From: Hallerella sp964587155
Lineage (GTDB): Bacteria; Fibrobacterota; Fibrobacteria; Fibrobacterales; Fibrobacteraceae
NCBI GenBank assembly: GCA_964587155.1
Contig: CAZPKF010000016.1
Location: forward strand, 1 to 64,000
Direction: 5' to 3'
Length of the DNA stretch: 64,000 nucleotides
A model generated the notes under the pieces. It had not been told where the DNA came from. It saw nothing but the letters and a program-made list of their open reading frames with translations, and did no database searches. A program made the position numbers and the translations under genes. Of the stretch, positions 41,351 to 50,115 are shown in pieces (the stretch's first letter is position 1; the number at the start of each line of letters is the position of its first letter).

Positions 41351-43432
41351 ATGGCTTCGACATTCTTCACACAGAAAATTTCCCCGGACGCGCCGTTTGT
41401 CATTGGCCGCAGCAATGATGCCGATTTTTTGCTGAAAGACACTTCGGTTTCGCGAAAACACGCCCGAATAGAAAAACGTAACGACTCTTGGGTATTCAAA
41501 AATCTGAGCGACACTTCGGGGACGCTCTTCAATGGAACGCCAATAGAAGAGCGTAAAATTGCCGATGGCGACGTTTTCATGCTCGGATTGCAGCAGATCC
41601 GATTTTCTCTGAAAAACGGCGAGCTTTCCCTTTCGCACGTACGCTCGATTGAAGATGTTCCGGCAGTTCCCCTTTGCGAAGACAAGCCCATCTTGTTGGG
41701 CCGCGGCATGGACGAAGACAAACCGGGAACAATTTTGCATCCGGCCTGCCCCCGCTTTTTGGCTACAGCCACCTTAAAAAAAAATCGACTGAAACTGACA
41801 TTTGCCCACTCGCATTTCCACAAAACCCACTGTTTAAAAAACGGAGACACCCTAAAACTCCCCTGGTGCCTTTTGGAATTTAGAAACGGCAATTTGTTCG
41901 TGCACCAAAAAGACATTGGATTTTCCCTGTTGGTCAAAGACATCGTCGTCGAACTCTCCCAAAAGAAAATCTTGCAAGGCATCCGGTTTTCACTCCCGGC
42001 GGGAAAAATGCTTTCCATCATCGGAATGAGCGGTCAAGGAAAAAGTACATTCCTAGAACTCCTCGCAGGGAAATTACGCCCCGAATGCGGACAAATCCTG
42101 CTAGACTGCATTGATTACAGTTCCAAAGATGTTCAACGCGAAATCGCTTACCTGCCACAAGAACCGTTGTTGCGGCCAACTTTGACTGTAATGGAGAGCC
42201 TCCGACTTTCGGCACGGATAACGCTCCCCAAAGACTATTCCGCCAAAGAAACAGATGCGCGGGCCAAAGAACTGTTGGATCTTTTGCAAATTTCAGACAT
42301 TGCAGGTAGCCGAATCGCCGTACTTTCCGGTGGAGAACGGCGACGTGTCGCCATCGCTTCTCAGCTGATGGGAGCGCCCGGGCTGATGTTGTTAGACGAA
42401 CCGCTATCCGGATTAGACCCGCTGAACGCCCAAAGGCTTTCCGTCCATCTGAAAGAATTGGCGAAAAAAGGTCACACGATAATCCTAACCACTCACAGTT
42501 ACGAAGCCCTGCAAGTTTCCGATGCGGTATTGCTCATTCACAACGGACAAATGGGATTTTTCGGTACGCCACCAGATGCGTACCGCTATTTCAACACGCC
42601 GAATCCGGAAGGAATCCTAAAAAAACTTTCCGACAAGACTCCCGACAACTGGAAGGAATCCGGATTGGATGCCGTCACCGAAGAATCCGAAAGCCCGACT
42701 TCCCTGTTTCCCAAAGTTCCCCGCAAAAACATATTTTTCCATTTTTTCAAAATCCTCGCCAAACAGTGGTTCCGCGACAAAGGAAAAGCAGCCTCCCTCC
42801 TGTTGCAGCCAATCCTCATCGGATTCCTGCTTTCTCAGATTTTTTCAAACACGTCCTCACTTTGGATTGCGGCTTTCGCTGTTATTTTGTGCGCAAACTG
42901 GTTCGCCCTATCCCTTTCCGTCCGTGAAATCGTTCAAGAAAAAAGCTTACTTTTGGATGAATTTCGAAAGGGAGTTTCTCCCATTGCCGTATTGTCCGCC
43001 AAATGGATTTTCACCGCCTTTTTCGCTTTTGCCGAAACCGCTGTCGTCTACGCCTGCATTTCAAAAAACATCGCAGTTCCTCCGACCGCTGGACTTTTTT
43101 TGACTTTCGCATGCACGGTTCTCCCAGCCGCAGCCGCCGGACTTTTACTCAGCGCATTGGCTAAAAATCCGGGCCAAGCAAACGCGTTTCTTCCCCTGAT
43201 CATTCTTCCGCAGATAGCATTGTCCGGTGCACTCGTTCCCACCGACAAAACAACCCCCATCGCCCAATTCCTTTCCAAATTCATCTGGACTAGTTACGAC
43301 CAATCCGCACTCCAAAATGTTTTCACAGGTCGCCATCCGGCCGTTTCCAACTGGATTTTTTCCGCATTGCTCGCATTCTTAATTTATATTGTATCCATTA
43401 TCGCCCTGGAAACCAGGAAAAAAGCAAAATGA
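41351..43432 (+). CDS. FHA-domain ABC exporter (ABCG/ABC-2 type half-transporter)
   Basis: A 693-residue protein combining phosphothreonine recognition with transport. FHA domain 1 (about 1-90) has its key residues (IGRSND with R20, SRKHARI with S34 and H37). A second, degenerate FHA-like stretch (about 105-185, LLGRGMDED...LKNGDTLKLPW) lacks the serine-histidine pair. The ABC ATPase (about 195-420) has Walker A GMSGQGKST, signature LSGGERRR and LLDEPLSGLD. An ABC-2 membrane domain with about six helices fills 470-690. This is the architecture of mycobacterial Rv1747. The stop overlaps the kinase ATG (ATGA), so kinase and transporter are made together. Substrate unknown. Confidence 0.88.
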   Translation: MASTFFTQKISPDAPFVIGRSNDADFLLKDTSVSRKHARIEKRNDSWVFKNLSDTSGTLFNGTPIEERKIADGDVFMLGLQQIRFSLKNGELSLSHVRSIEDVPAVPLCEDKPILLGRGMDEDKPGTILHPACPRFLATATLKKNRLKLTFAHSHFHKTHCLKNGDTLKLPWCLLEFRNGNLFVHQKDIGFSLLVKDIVVELSQKKILQGIRFSLPAGKMLSIIGMSGQGKSTFLELLAGKLRPECGQILLDCIDYSSKDVQREIAYLPQEPLLRPTLTVMESLRLSARITLPKDYSAKETDARAKELLDLLQISDIAGSRIAVLSGGERRRVAIASQLMGAPGLMLLDEPLSGLDPLNAQRLSVHLKELAKKGHTIILTTHSYEALQVSDAVLLIHNGQMGFFGTPPDAYRYFNTPNPEGILKKLSDKTPDNWKESGLDAVTEESESPTSLFPKVPRKNIFFHFFKILAKQWFRDKGKAASLLLQPILIGFLLSQIFSNTSSLWIAAFAVILCANWFALSLSVREIVQEKSLLLDEFRKGVSPIAVLSAKWIFTAFFAFAETAVVYACISKNIAVPPTAGLFLTFACTVLPAAAAGLLLSALAKNPGQANAFLPLIILPQIALSGALVPTDKTTPIAQFLSKFIWTSYDQSALQNVFTGRHPAVSNWIFSALLAFLIYIVSIIALETRKKAK

Positions 43433-44913
43433 CTACCGAAAAATTTCCTCACCCGTTTAACGATGATTACGAACTCCTGGGAGTCCTTGGGAAAGGCGGC
43501 ATGGGCTACGTCTACAAGGCTCTCCAAAAAACGTTAAAGCGCGAAGTCGCGCTCAAGGTTCTAGATGCGACTTCCGACAAAGAATCGATGGAACGCTTCT
43601 ATATGGAAGCCCAAGCGATGAAGGAATTGGACCACCAAAATCTGGTGCAAGTCTTTGATTTCGGAAAACACGGAAGCCAGCTCTACATCGCCATGACTTA
43701 CGTCAAGGGCAGCACTCTTTCCGAAGTCCTCGAACATCGCCGCCGTTTGGACTTTGACGCAATAGAAATTATCGCAAAGCAAGTCGCCCGCGGACTCCTT
43801 TACGCACACAGCAAAGGAATTGTCCATCGCGACGTCAAGCCGTCGAACATCATGATTACACACGACAACCGCGTTTATCTGATGGATTTTGGCATTTCGC
43901 ACATTCAGTCCGCCGAAAGGCTCACGATGACAGGAATGACCATGGGGACTCCAGAATACATGTCTCCGGAACAGTGCCACGGCGATGAAGTTTCCATCGC
44001 ATCCGACATTTACAGTTTGGGAGTCATCCTTTTCGAAATGACTTGCGGACGGCTGCCCTTCACCGGTTCGAAGCCTCTCGAAATTGCGATGAAACACGTA
44101 CAAGAAGAACCTCCTAATCCAGAAAACTTCCGACCGGGAATGCCTTCGGGACTTTCAAAGCTCATTTTGAAATGTCTCAAAAAAAACGTCGCCGACCGAT
44201 TTAGGAACATGCAAGAATTTTTGGATGCCTTAGATGTTGTCTTTGCACCGAAACACCCCTCGGAATCACATCATGGACACGACACAAAAAGCATCCGGAA
44301 CCTCATCAAGAACCGTCCCCTGATTTCGAATAAAATAAATCATGTCAGGCGTTTCACCGATAAGCACGCCAAATTATTCGCCATTGCGCTCTTTCCCCTT
44401 TTAATTCTGCTGATTCTGATTTTCCTACTCACATATAAACCGCCCAGAACGCTGCAGGAAATTTCTGCAGTAAGCATTCGCGCCGCATCGGAAAACCGCG
44501 ATTTGGAAGGTGCCGGACCTTACCCGGAATCAAACCTGATGGACAAGGACTTGAAATCGGCATGGTTGATTCCGATGCCGTCGAACCCGCGGGCCCCCAT
44601 CTTCATTTTGGATTTCCCGACAACGACCATTGTCACTGCCATCGGTTTTGCCAATGGATTTCAAAAATCCATCGACGACCAATTCGGCGACAGATTCCAA
44701 ATGTTCAACAAAGCGAAAACTCTGTTTATCGTGACCAAAGAAGGCTTTCGCCAAACCGTCCAATTAGAAGACTTGAAAGGCGTTCAATACCCCGCCATCC
44801 AAGCGATGGAAACGACAGAAATTCAAGTCTACCTCGGTGACGCTTATGAAGCAAGCGGGGCCAACGATTTGGCAATTTCAGAAATCCGCATTTTGGGACT
44901 TCTCGCCGAATGA
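43429..44913 (+). CDS. membrane-anchored Ser/Thr protein kinase (PknB-type) with extracytoplasmic discoidin-like domain
   Basis: A 494-residue Hanks-type kinase with all core motifs: glycine loop GKGGMG (21-26), ATP lysine K43 in VALKVL, catalytic VHRDVKPSNIMI (about 132-143), DFG in LMDFGISH, and GTPEYMSPEQ in the activation segment. A juxtamembrane linker leads to one transmembrane helix (about 317-337, LFPLLILLILIFLL). An outer domain of about 150 residues looks discoidin-like or NPCBM-like (SNLMDKDLKSAWLI, PIFILDFPTTTIVTAIGFANG), suggesting carbohydrate or cell-wall sensing. It overlaps the FHA-ABC gene before it and yraN after it, both as ATGA. Confidence 0.92.
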   Translation: MTTEKFPHPFNDDYELLGVLGKGGMGYVYKALQKTLKREVALKVLDATSDKESMERFYMEAQAMKELDHQNLVQVFDFGKHGSQLYIAMTYVKGSTLSEVLEHRRRLDFDAIEIIAKQVARGLLYAHSKGIVHRDVKPSNIMITHDNRVYLMDFGISHIQSAERLTMTGMTMGTPEYMSPEQCHGDEVSIASDIYSLGVILFEMTCGRLPFTGSKPLEIAMKHVQEEPPNPENFRPGMPSGLSKLILKCLKKNVADRFRNMQEFLDALDVVFAPKHPSESHHGHDTKSIRNLIKNRPLISNKINHVRRFTDKHAKLFAIALFPLLILLILIFLLTYKPPRTLQEISAVSIRAASENRDLEGAGPYPESNLMDKDLKSAWLIPMPSNPRAPIFILDFPTTTIVTAIGFANGFQKSIDDQFGDRFQMFNKAKTLFIVTKEGFRQTVQLEDLKGVQYPAIQAMETTEIQVYLGDAYEASGANDLAISEIRILGLLAE

Positions 44914-45305
44914 ATCCGGGAAAATCCTTCAACAAAACAAAAGGCCGTTTTGCAGAGCTCCATGCAGCAGCTTACCTGTGCCGCAACGGATGCGAGCTTC
45001 TGGCGCGCAATTACCGCTACCGCAACGGAGAACTGGATATCATCGCACGGGATCCAAAAGGAACCATCCTCTTTGTCGAAGTGAAATCCATTTGGAACAA
45101 CAATAGCGGCAGCGCCGAGAGCCGTGTCGGCGTAAAAAAACAAACTCACGTTTGGCGGACAGCGGTCCATTTTTTGCACCATCACGGCGGACAAGAACAA
45201 AAATCTAGATTCGACGTCATCTGTGTCGATATGTGCCACGGAACACCAAGCCTTTTCCATTACCCGGACGCTTTTTCAGCAACGAGCGTCATTCCGGAAT
45301 GCTAA
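44910..45305 (+). CDS. yraN: YraN/UPF0102 family endonuclease-like protein
   Basis: A 131-residue protein of the UPF0102 family. The restriction-endonuclease-like fold shows G-ELDIIARD (D43) and FVEVKS (E57, K59), a PD-(D/E)XK-type active site. The usual N-terminal start (KGRFAELHAAAYLCRNG) is present. The biological role is poorly defined; DNA processing or Holliday-junction-related activity has been suggested for the family. The ATG overlaps the kinase stop. Confidence 0.88.
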   Translation: MNPGKSFNKTKGRFAELHAAAYLCRNGCELLARNYRYRNGELDIIARDPKGTILFVEVKSIWNNNSGSAESRVGVKKQTHVWRTAVHFLHHHGGQEQKSRFDVICVDMCHGTPSLFHYPDAFSATSVIPEC

Positions 45306-45310
45306 ATTTT
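45303..45310 (+). promoter_or_regulatory. candidate -7 box TAAATTTT, 8 nt before the start at 45319
   Basis: TAAATTTT overlaps the yraN stop codon and lies 8 nt before the Sua5/YciO ATG. It would give a leader of only a few nucleotides. Confidence 0.35.
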
Positions 45311-45318
45311 CCCAAGCC

Positions 45319-45918
45319 ATGAGAATCGAAATACACCCAATCAATCCCCAGCCACGCTTTGTCAAACAGGCTGCGGACATTTTAGAAAAAGACGGTCTGG
45401 TCCTTTACCCGACAGAATCCGGTTACGCCATCGGATGCGCCGCAGACTCCACCAAGGCCATCCATCGGCTTTATCAGTTGAAGAAGCCGATGAAGAAGTT
45501 CGTCATGGCGATAATCTTGCCCGATATCCGCACCGCATCGGAATATGCGCACGTCAGCAACTTCGCTTTTCAAATCATGAAGCACCGCGTTCCGGGACCT
45601 TACACATTCATTCTCCCGGCGGATCCTTCCATTGCGCGAAAACTCGATGTCAAGCGCCCGGAAGTCGGCTTTCGGATGCCGGAACACCCTTTTTTCAAGG
45701 AACTCTTCCGCATTTATCCAAAGCCCATCCTCAGCACGGCGGCAAAGCTCTCCGACGATGTCGTTTACACAGAACCGGATGATCTTTGGAAACTGTTCAA
45801 GGGGAAAGTCGATTTGATGATCGATTCCGGATCTATTGAAATCCACCCCACAAACATCATCCGCTTAGTCGGAGATTCCATCGAAGTCCTCCGCGGCGAA
45901 CTTTTGCCCGAACCTTAA
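45319..45918 (+). CDS. Sua5/YciO/YrdC-family protein (L-threonylcarbamoyladenylate synthase-like)
   Basis: A 199-residue YrdC-fold protein: PTESGYAIGCAADSTKAIHRLYQLK (the YPTET/S...G signature), PGPYTFILPA, VGFRMPEHPFF and a C-terminal RGEL segment. YrdC/TsaC makes threonylcarbamoyl-AMP for tRNA t6A37; the YciO branch has lower activity and an uncertain role. The RLYQLKKPMKKFV wording, where TsaC usually has K(R/K)RP, resembles YciO. The ATG at 45319 is preferred over an upstream start inside yraN. It overlaps the convergent bioB by 4 bp. Confidence 0.85.
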   Translation: MRIEIHPINPQPRFVKQAADILEKDGLVLYPTESGYAIGCAADSTKAIHRLYQLKKPMKKFVMAIILPDIRTASEYAHVSNFAFQIMKHRVPGPYTFILPADPSIARKLDVKRPEVGFRMPEHPFFKELFRIYPKPILSTAAKLSDDVVYTEPDDLWKLFKGKVDLMIDSGSIEIHPTNIIRLVGDSIEVLRGELLPEP

Positions 45919-46901
45919 TCCCAGTCGTTCGGACCTTCATTCGAAAGGCCCAACCGTTTGAGAATATCCAAATCGCCACGAATCGTCGTGCCGCAGGTTG
46001 TGAGCATATCGCCGGTAATGCTGGCACTTGCCCCGGACACAAAAGCTTTTTCCCCGAAATCGGGCAAGATTTTGCGACCCGCCGCCAATCGGATATTCGC
46101 TTCCGGGTTGATGTAACGGAAAATGGCAATGGTTCGCATCAATTCTTCTGCAGAAATTTGCGGCAAGTGTTCTAGCGGAGAACCGGGAATTGGCATCAAT
46201 GCGTTCAACGGAATGGATTCCACTTCGAGTTCGGCAAGACTTATCGCCATATCCAAGCGGTCTTCCCAAGTTTCTCCCATACCGATGATTCCGCCCGAAC
46301 ACACGCAAAGCCCTTCTTCTTTCGCCAAAGCGATTTCCCGCATTTTGTCGTCATACGTGTGCGTGGTACAAATGTTTGGAAAATTCCGACGGCTCGTTTC
46401 TATGTTGTGATGGTAACTGGTGACGCCAGCGAGCCGCAAGCGGTGCAATTGTTCTCGCGTCAAAAATCCCATGCTCGCGCAAAGGTCAATCTTCAGCGTT
46501 CTGTGCATTTCTTCGAAAGCTTCGATAGCCTTGTCAAAATCCGGCCCGGAAAGCGAGCGCCCCGCTGTCACTATGGCAAAACGGTTCACGCCCATTTCTG
46601 CATTGCGGGTCGCTTCTTGGAGAATGCGTTCCTTGGGAAGAAACGGATATTCTTCGCAACCCGTTTTGTTATGGGCGGATTGTGCACAGTATTTGCAATT
46701 TTCCGGGCATCGTCCACTGCGTCCATTGATGATTGAGCAAAGATCCACATGATTTTTGCGGAAATGCTTTTGAATCCAACCGGCACCCGTTTCGAGATCA
46801 TTCAAATCACAGGTGATGAAAAAGGATAAATCCTCGCCGCGCCGGATGCGGTAACCATCAATAATCTTTTGGGAAAGTTCCAAAAGATTCACTGTAGACA
46901 T
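45915..46901 (-). CDS. bioB: biotin synthase
   Basis: A 328-residue radical-SAM enzyme that inserts sulfur into dethiobiotin. The [4Fe-4S] cysteines C65, C69 and C72 lie in CPENCKYCAQS. The Ser-Met-Gly-rich SAM-binding segment (CASMGFLTREQ), YHHNIETS and CSGGIIGMGE follow. AAGGAAGG precedes the ATG, which starts 2 nt after the clpC stop. No other bio gene is in the window, so its place behind clpC is unusual. Confidence 0.95.
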   Translation of the reverse strand: MSTVNLLELSQKIIDGYRIRRGEDLSFFITCDLNDLETGAGWIQKHFRKNHVDLCSIINGRSGRCPENCKYCAQSAHNKTGCEEYPFLPKERILQEATRNAEMGVNRFAIVTAGRSLSGPDFDKAIEAFEEMHRTLKIDLCASMGFLTREQLHRLRLAGVTSYHHNIETSRRNFPNICTTHTYDDKMREIALAKEEGLCVCSGGIIGMGETWEDRLDMAISLAELEVESIPLNALMPIPGSPLEHLPQISAEELMRTIAIFRYINPEANIRLAAGRKILPDFGEKAFVSGASASITGDMLTTCGTTIRGDLDILKRLGLSNEGPNDWD

Positions 46902-46903
46902 AA

Positions 46904-49414
46904 CTAGCCTTCCTTTTTATTTGTTTCATTTTGTGTTTTGCCGGGCAAATCCTCCCGGACAAAAGTCAATTTTTTGCCATCCGCATCTGCATCGATTTTT
47001 ACGGTGGAGAAATCGGAGAATGTTCCCAGCAAAAGTCCTTCGGACAGTTCGTCTTCGACCAGATTTTGGATACTGCGGCGGAGAGGCCTTGCGCCCAAAG
47101 CCGGATCGTATCCGTTTTCGACGATGACTTCTTTCGCCTTTTCCGTAAATTCAAGCAGAATACCGCGTTCCGAAAGATTCTTTTGTACGCCGCCAAGCAA
47201 AATGTCCACAATGCGAATCAAATCGTCCTTGTTCAAACTGCGGAACACAATCTGGTCGTCGATGCGGTTCAAAAACTCAGGAGAGAACGCGCGCTTCGCC
47301 TCTTCGCGGATCGTCGCTTCCATGCGCTCAAATTCATCGGATTCGGAAACTTTAGTGAATCCCATGCCCGAACTGTGCTTGACTTCCCGTGCACCGACAT
47401 TCGACGTCATGATGATGATCGTGTTTTTAAAATTGATTTTACGCCCAAAGCTGTCGGTAACTTGTCCATCATCGAGAATTTGCAGCAATAAGTTGTAAAC
47501 ATCCGGGTGCGCCTTTTCAATTTCATCCAAAAGCACAACGGAATAAGGACGTTTGCGGACTTTTTCCGTCAATTGTCCGCCTTCATCGTAACCGACATAT
47601 CCCGGAGGCGCGCCGATTAAACGGGAAACGCTGTGTTTTTCCATGTATTCGCTCATGTCGATGCGGACCATGGCGTCTTCGGAACCGAAAAGCGAAACAG
47701 AAAGGACTTTGGCGAGTTCCGTTTTACCGACCCCCGTCGGTCCCAAAAAGAGGAAGCTCCCCATGGGCCGGCGCGCATCGCGGATACCCGCCCGAGAACG
47801 GCGAATCGAACGGACTACGGCATCGACGGCACGATCCTGCCCGACAATACTCCGCTTGATTTCCTTGTCCAGCCCAATGAGTTTTTTCGTTTCTTCTTCG
47901 GCAAGGCGCGAAATGGGAATACCCGTCATTTTGCTGATGACATCGCGAATCACGTTTTCGTCAACGACAAGGCGTTCCGTTTTGCGCTGTTCAAACCATT
48001 GATCCTTGACTTCGGCAATCCGTTTTTGAAGAGATTCCAGTTCATCGCGGCATTTGGCTGCGTCTTCAAATTTTTCCGTGCGCAACGCCTCTTCTTTCTT
48101 TGCCGTGGCTTCGGCAAGGCGCGCTTCCATGTCTCGCAATTCAGGCGGAACCGCCATCCCGGCCAAGCGCGTTCTCGCGCCCGCTTCATCGATAACGTCA
48201 ATCGCCTTATCCGGCAAGAAGCGGTCCGTCAAATAACGGTCGCCCAAAACGACGGCAGCTCGGACGGCATCCGGCGTGTATTTCACCTTGTGATGGTTTT
48301 CATAGCGACCTAGCAGGCCATTCAATATTTCAATGGAATTTTCCACTGACGGCGGATTCACCAAAATCTTTTGGAATCGGCGTTCCAGGGCGGCATCCTT
48401 TTCAATGTATTTGCGGAATTCATTGATGGTCGTCGCCCCAATGCACTGGAGTTCTCCACGGGCAAGTGCCGGTTTGAAAATATTCGAAGCATCAAGGCTC
48501 CCTTCCGATCCTCCGGCACCCACAATCGTATGCAGTTCATCGATAAAGAGGATCACCGCATTTTCGTTCTTTTGCAATTCCGTAAGGAGGGCTTTCAAGC
48601 GCTCTTCAAATTGACCGCGGTATTTAGTACCGGCGACCATCGCGGCGACATCCAACGTGATGACTCGTTTGTTTTCCAAAATTTCCGGAATTTTCTTTTC
48701 GACGATTTTCTGAGCAAGGCCTTCGACAATCGCCGTTTTCCCAACTCCCGGCTCCCCGATCAAAACGGGATTGTTCTTTTTGCGGCGGCAAAGAACCTGA
48801 ATTAGGCGTTCAATTTCTTCGGAGCGGCCAATAATCGGATCCAACTTTCCACTCCGAGCCAGTGCGGTCAAATCGCGTCCAAAGTGATCCAAAATCGGCG
48901 TTTTGGACTTCAAATCCCTTTCGCGACGCGCACCCTGATTCGGCAAAAAATCCTGCGGAATCCGCTGCGGCTTGGAATCTTCTTTTACAGCGACAATCGA
49001 TTGCATCAGGGCATCGTATTCTATTCCCGAAGCTGTGAGGGCGGCGGCAGCCTGGCAATCCGGAACTTTCAGCAAAGAAAGCAAAACGTGTTCAGTGCCG
49101 ATGTAACTATCGCCAAGGCGCTGCGCTTCTCCGGCAGATGCCTGGAGAATCTGTTTCGCATGAACCGAAAAAGTCACCTGCGAACCGATCGTCATCATGC
49201 CACCAGAAGAAGAAATGGAACGCTCCACGTCTTGCGCGAGGCTTTCAAGGTCCACCCCAGAAGCTTTGAGAGCAGCGGCGGCGACCCCCGCACCTTCCCG
49301 GAGGATTCCCAGCAGCAAATGTTCCGTTCCCACGTGTTCCGAATTCAAACGTTTTGCCTCGTCCCTAGCAAACTGCAGGACTTTTTTCACTCTATCCGTA
49401 AACCGACCAGGCAT
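46904..49414 (-). CDS. clpC: ATP-dependent Clp protease ATPase subunit ClpC
   Basis: An 836-residue Hsp100 unfoldase that feeds substrates to ClpP. The N-terminal double Clp-N repeat (EHVGTEHLLLGIL, SYIGTEHVLLSLL), first AAA+ module (GEPGVGKT, FIDELHTIVGAG), a middle UVR/coiled-coil segment (about 420-475) that distinguishes ClpC from ClpA and ClpB, and second AAA+ module (GPTGVGKTELAK, GYDEGGQLTEKVRK) are all present. The ATG overlaps the lolD stop by 1 nt (TAATG). The mcsA/mcsB/ctsR genes that accompany clpC in Firmicutes are absent. Confidence 0.96.
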   Translation of the reverse strand: MPGRFTDRVKKVLQFARDEAKRLNSEHVGTEHLLLGILREGAGVAAAALKASGVDLESLAQDVERSISSSGGMMTIGSQVTFSVHAKQILQASAGEAQRLGDSYIGTEHVLLSLLKVPDCQAAAALTASGIEYDALMQSIVAVKEDSKPQRIPQDFLPNQGARRERDLKSKTPILDHFGRDLTALARSGKLDPIIGRSEEIERLIQVLCRRKKNNPVLIGEPGVGKTAIVEGLAQKIVEKKIPEILENKRVITLDVAAMVAGTKYRGQFEERLKALLTELQKNENAVILFIDELHTIVGAGGSEGSLDASNIFKPALARGELQCIGATTINEFRKYIEKDAALERRFQKILVNPPSVENSIEILNGLLGRYENHHKVKYTPDAVRAAVVLGDRYLTDRFLPDKAIDVIDEAGARTRLAGMAVPPELRDMEARLAEATAKKEEALRTEKFEDAAKCRDELESLQKRIAEVKDQWFEQRKTERLVVDENVIRDVISKMTGIPISRLAEEETKKLIGLDKEIKRSIVGQDRAVDAVVRSIRRSRAGIRDARRPMGSFLFLGPTGVGKTELAKVLSVSLFGSEDAMVRIDMSEYMEKHSVSRLIGAPPGYVGYDEGGQLTEKVRKRPYSVVLLDEIEKAHPDVYNLLLQILDDGQVTDSFGRKINFKNTIIIMTSNVGAREVKHSSGMGFTKVSESDEFERMEATIREEAKRAFSPEFLNRIDDQIVFRSLNKDDLIRIVDILLGGVQKNLSERGILLEFTEKAKEVIVENGYDPALGARPLRRSIQNLVEDELSEGLLLGTFSDFSTVKIDADADGKKLTFVREDLPGKTQNETNKKEG

Positions 49415-50115
49415 TATTCAGCCTCCTTTCCAAATGGGACAATCGTTCCGCCGTGCATGTGAACGCGTTTCGTCGCATATTCCGCCATCCGTTCATCATG
49501 AGTCACAATCAGCAGAGTTTGTTTGTCTTCTTCATTAATTTGTTTAAAAAGTTCATTCAACATCCGGGCATTTTTTTCATCCAGGTTACCGCTAGGCTCA
49601 TCGGCCAAAACGATTTCCGGCGAATTCATCAAGGCACGCGCCACGGCCACCCGTTGACGTTCCCCACCAGAAAGTTCACGCGGCAAATGCTTCATGCGGT
49701 TTTCGAGGCCCACTTTCAGTAGCAATTCCTCGGCCCGTTCCCGCATTTCCTTAGAATATCCATGGGGATGCAAAATCCTTTCCGGGATGCAAACGTTTTC
49801 AAGTGCAGTAAACTCCGCCAACAAGTGATGAAACTGGAAAACGAATCCGACCTTTTGAAAGTGATACGCATCCTTTTCCGCCGAAGTCATCTTTCCGAGG
49901 CTTTTCCCCTCGAACAGGACTTCGCCCGAAGTCGGCGTGTCCAAAGCCCCGACCAGATTCAAAAACGTCGATTTTCCCGATCCCGAAGCACCCGTCAACA
50001 CGCAAAATTCATTCCGCGAAAGTGAAAAATCAATGCTCTTCAAAATTTCAAGACGCTCTCCCGTTTCGTCAAAAAAACGGGTCAAAGATTTCGTTTCGAG
50101 AATGACATCACTCAT
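49414..50115 (-). CDS. lolD: lipoprotein-releasing ABC transporter ATPase LolD
   Basis: A 233-residue ABC ATPase of the LolD/MacB family. Walker A is GASGSGKST (42-50), Q-loop FVFQFHHLLAEFTALENV, signature LSGGERQRVAVARAL, and Walker B IVLADEPSGNLD. With the permease gene it overlaps by 8 nt it should extract lipoproteins from the inner membrane. The ATG at 50115 is chosen because the protein then starts at the usual family N-terminus (MSDVILETKSL). A LolA-like gene lies 3.4 kb upstream in the same orientation. Confidence 0.92.
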   Translation of the reverse strand: MSDVILETKSLTRFFDETGERLEILKSIDFSLSRNEFCVLTGASGSGKSTFLNLVGALDTPTSGEVLFEGKSLGKMTSAEKDAYHFQKVGFVFQFHHLLAEFTALENVCIPERILHPHGYSKEMRERAEELLLKVGLENRMKHLPRELSGGERQRVAVARALMNSPEIVLADEPSGNLDEKNARMLNELFKQINEEDKQTLLIVTHDERMAEYATKRVHMHGGTIVPFGKEAE

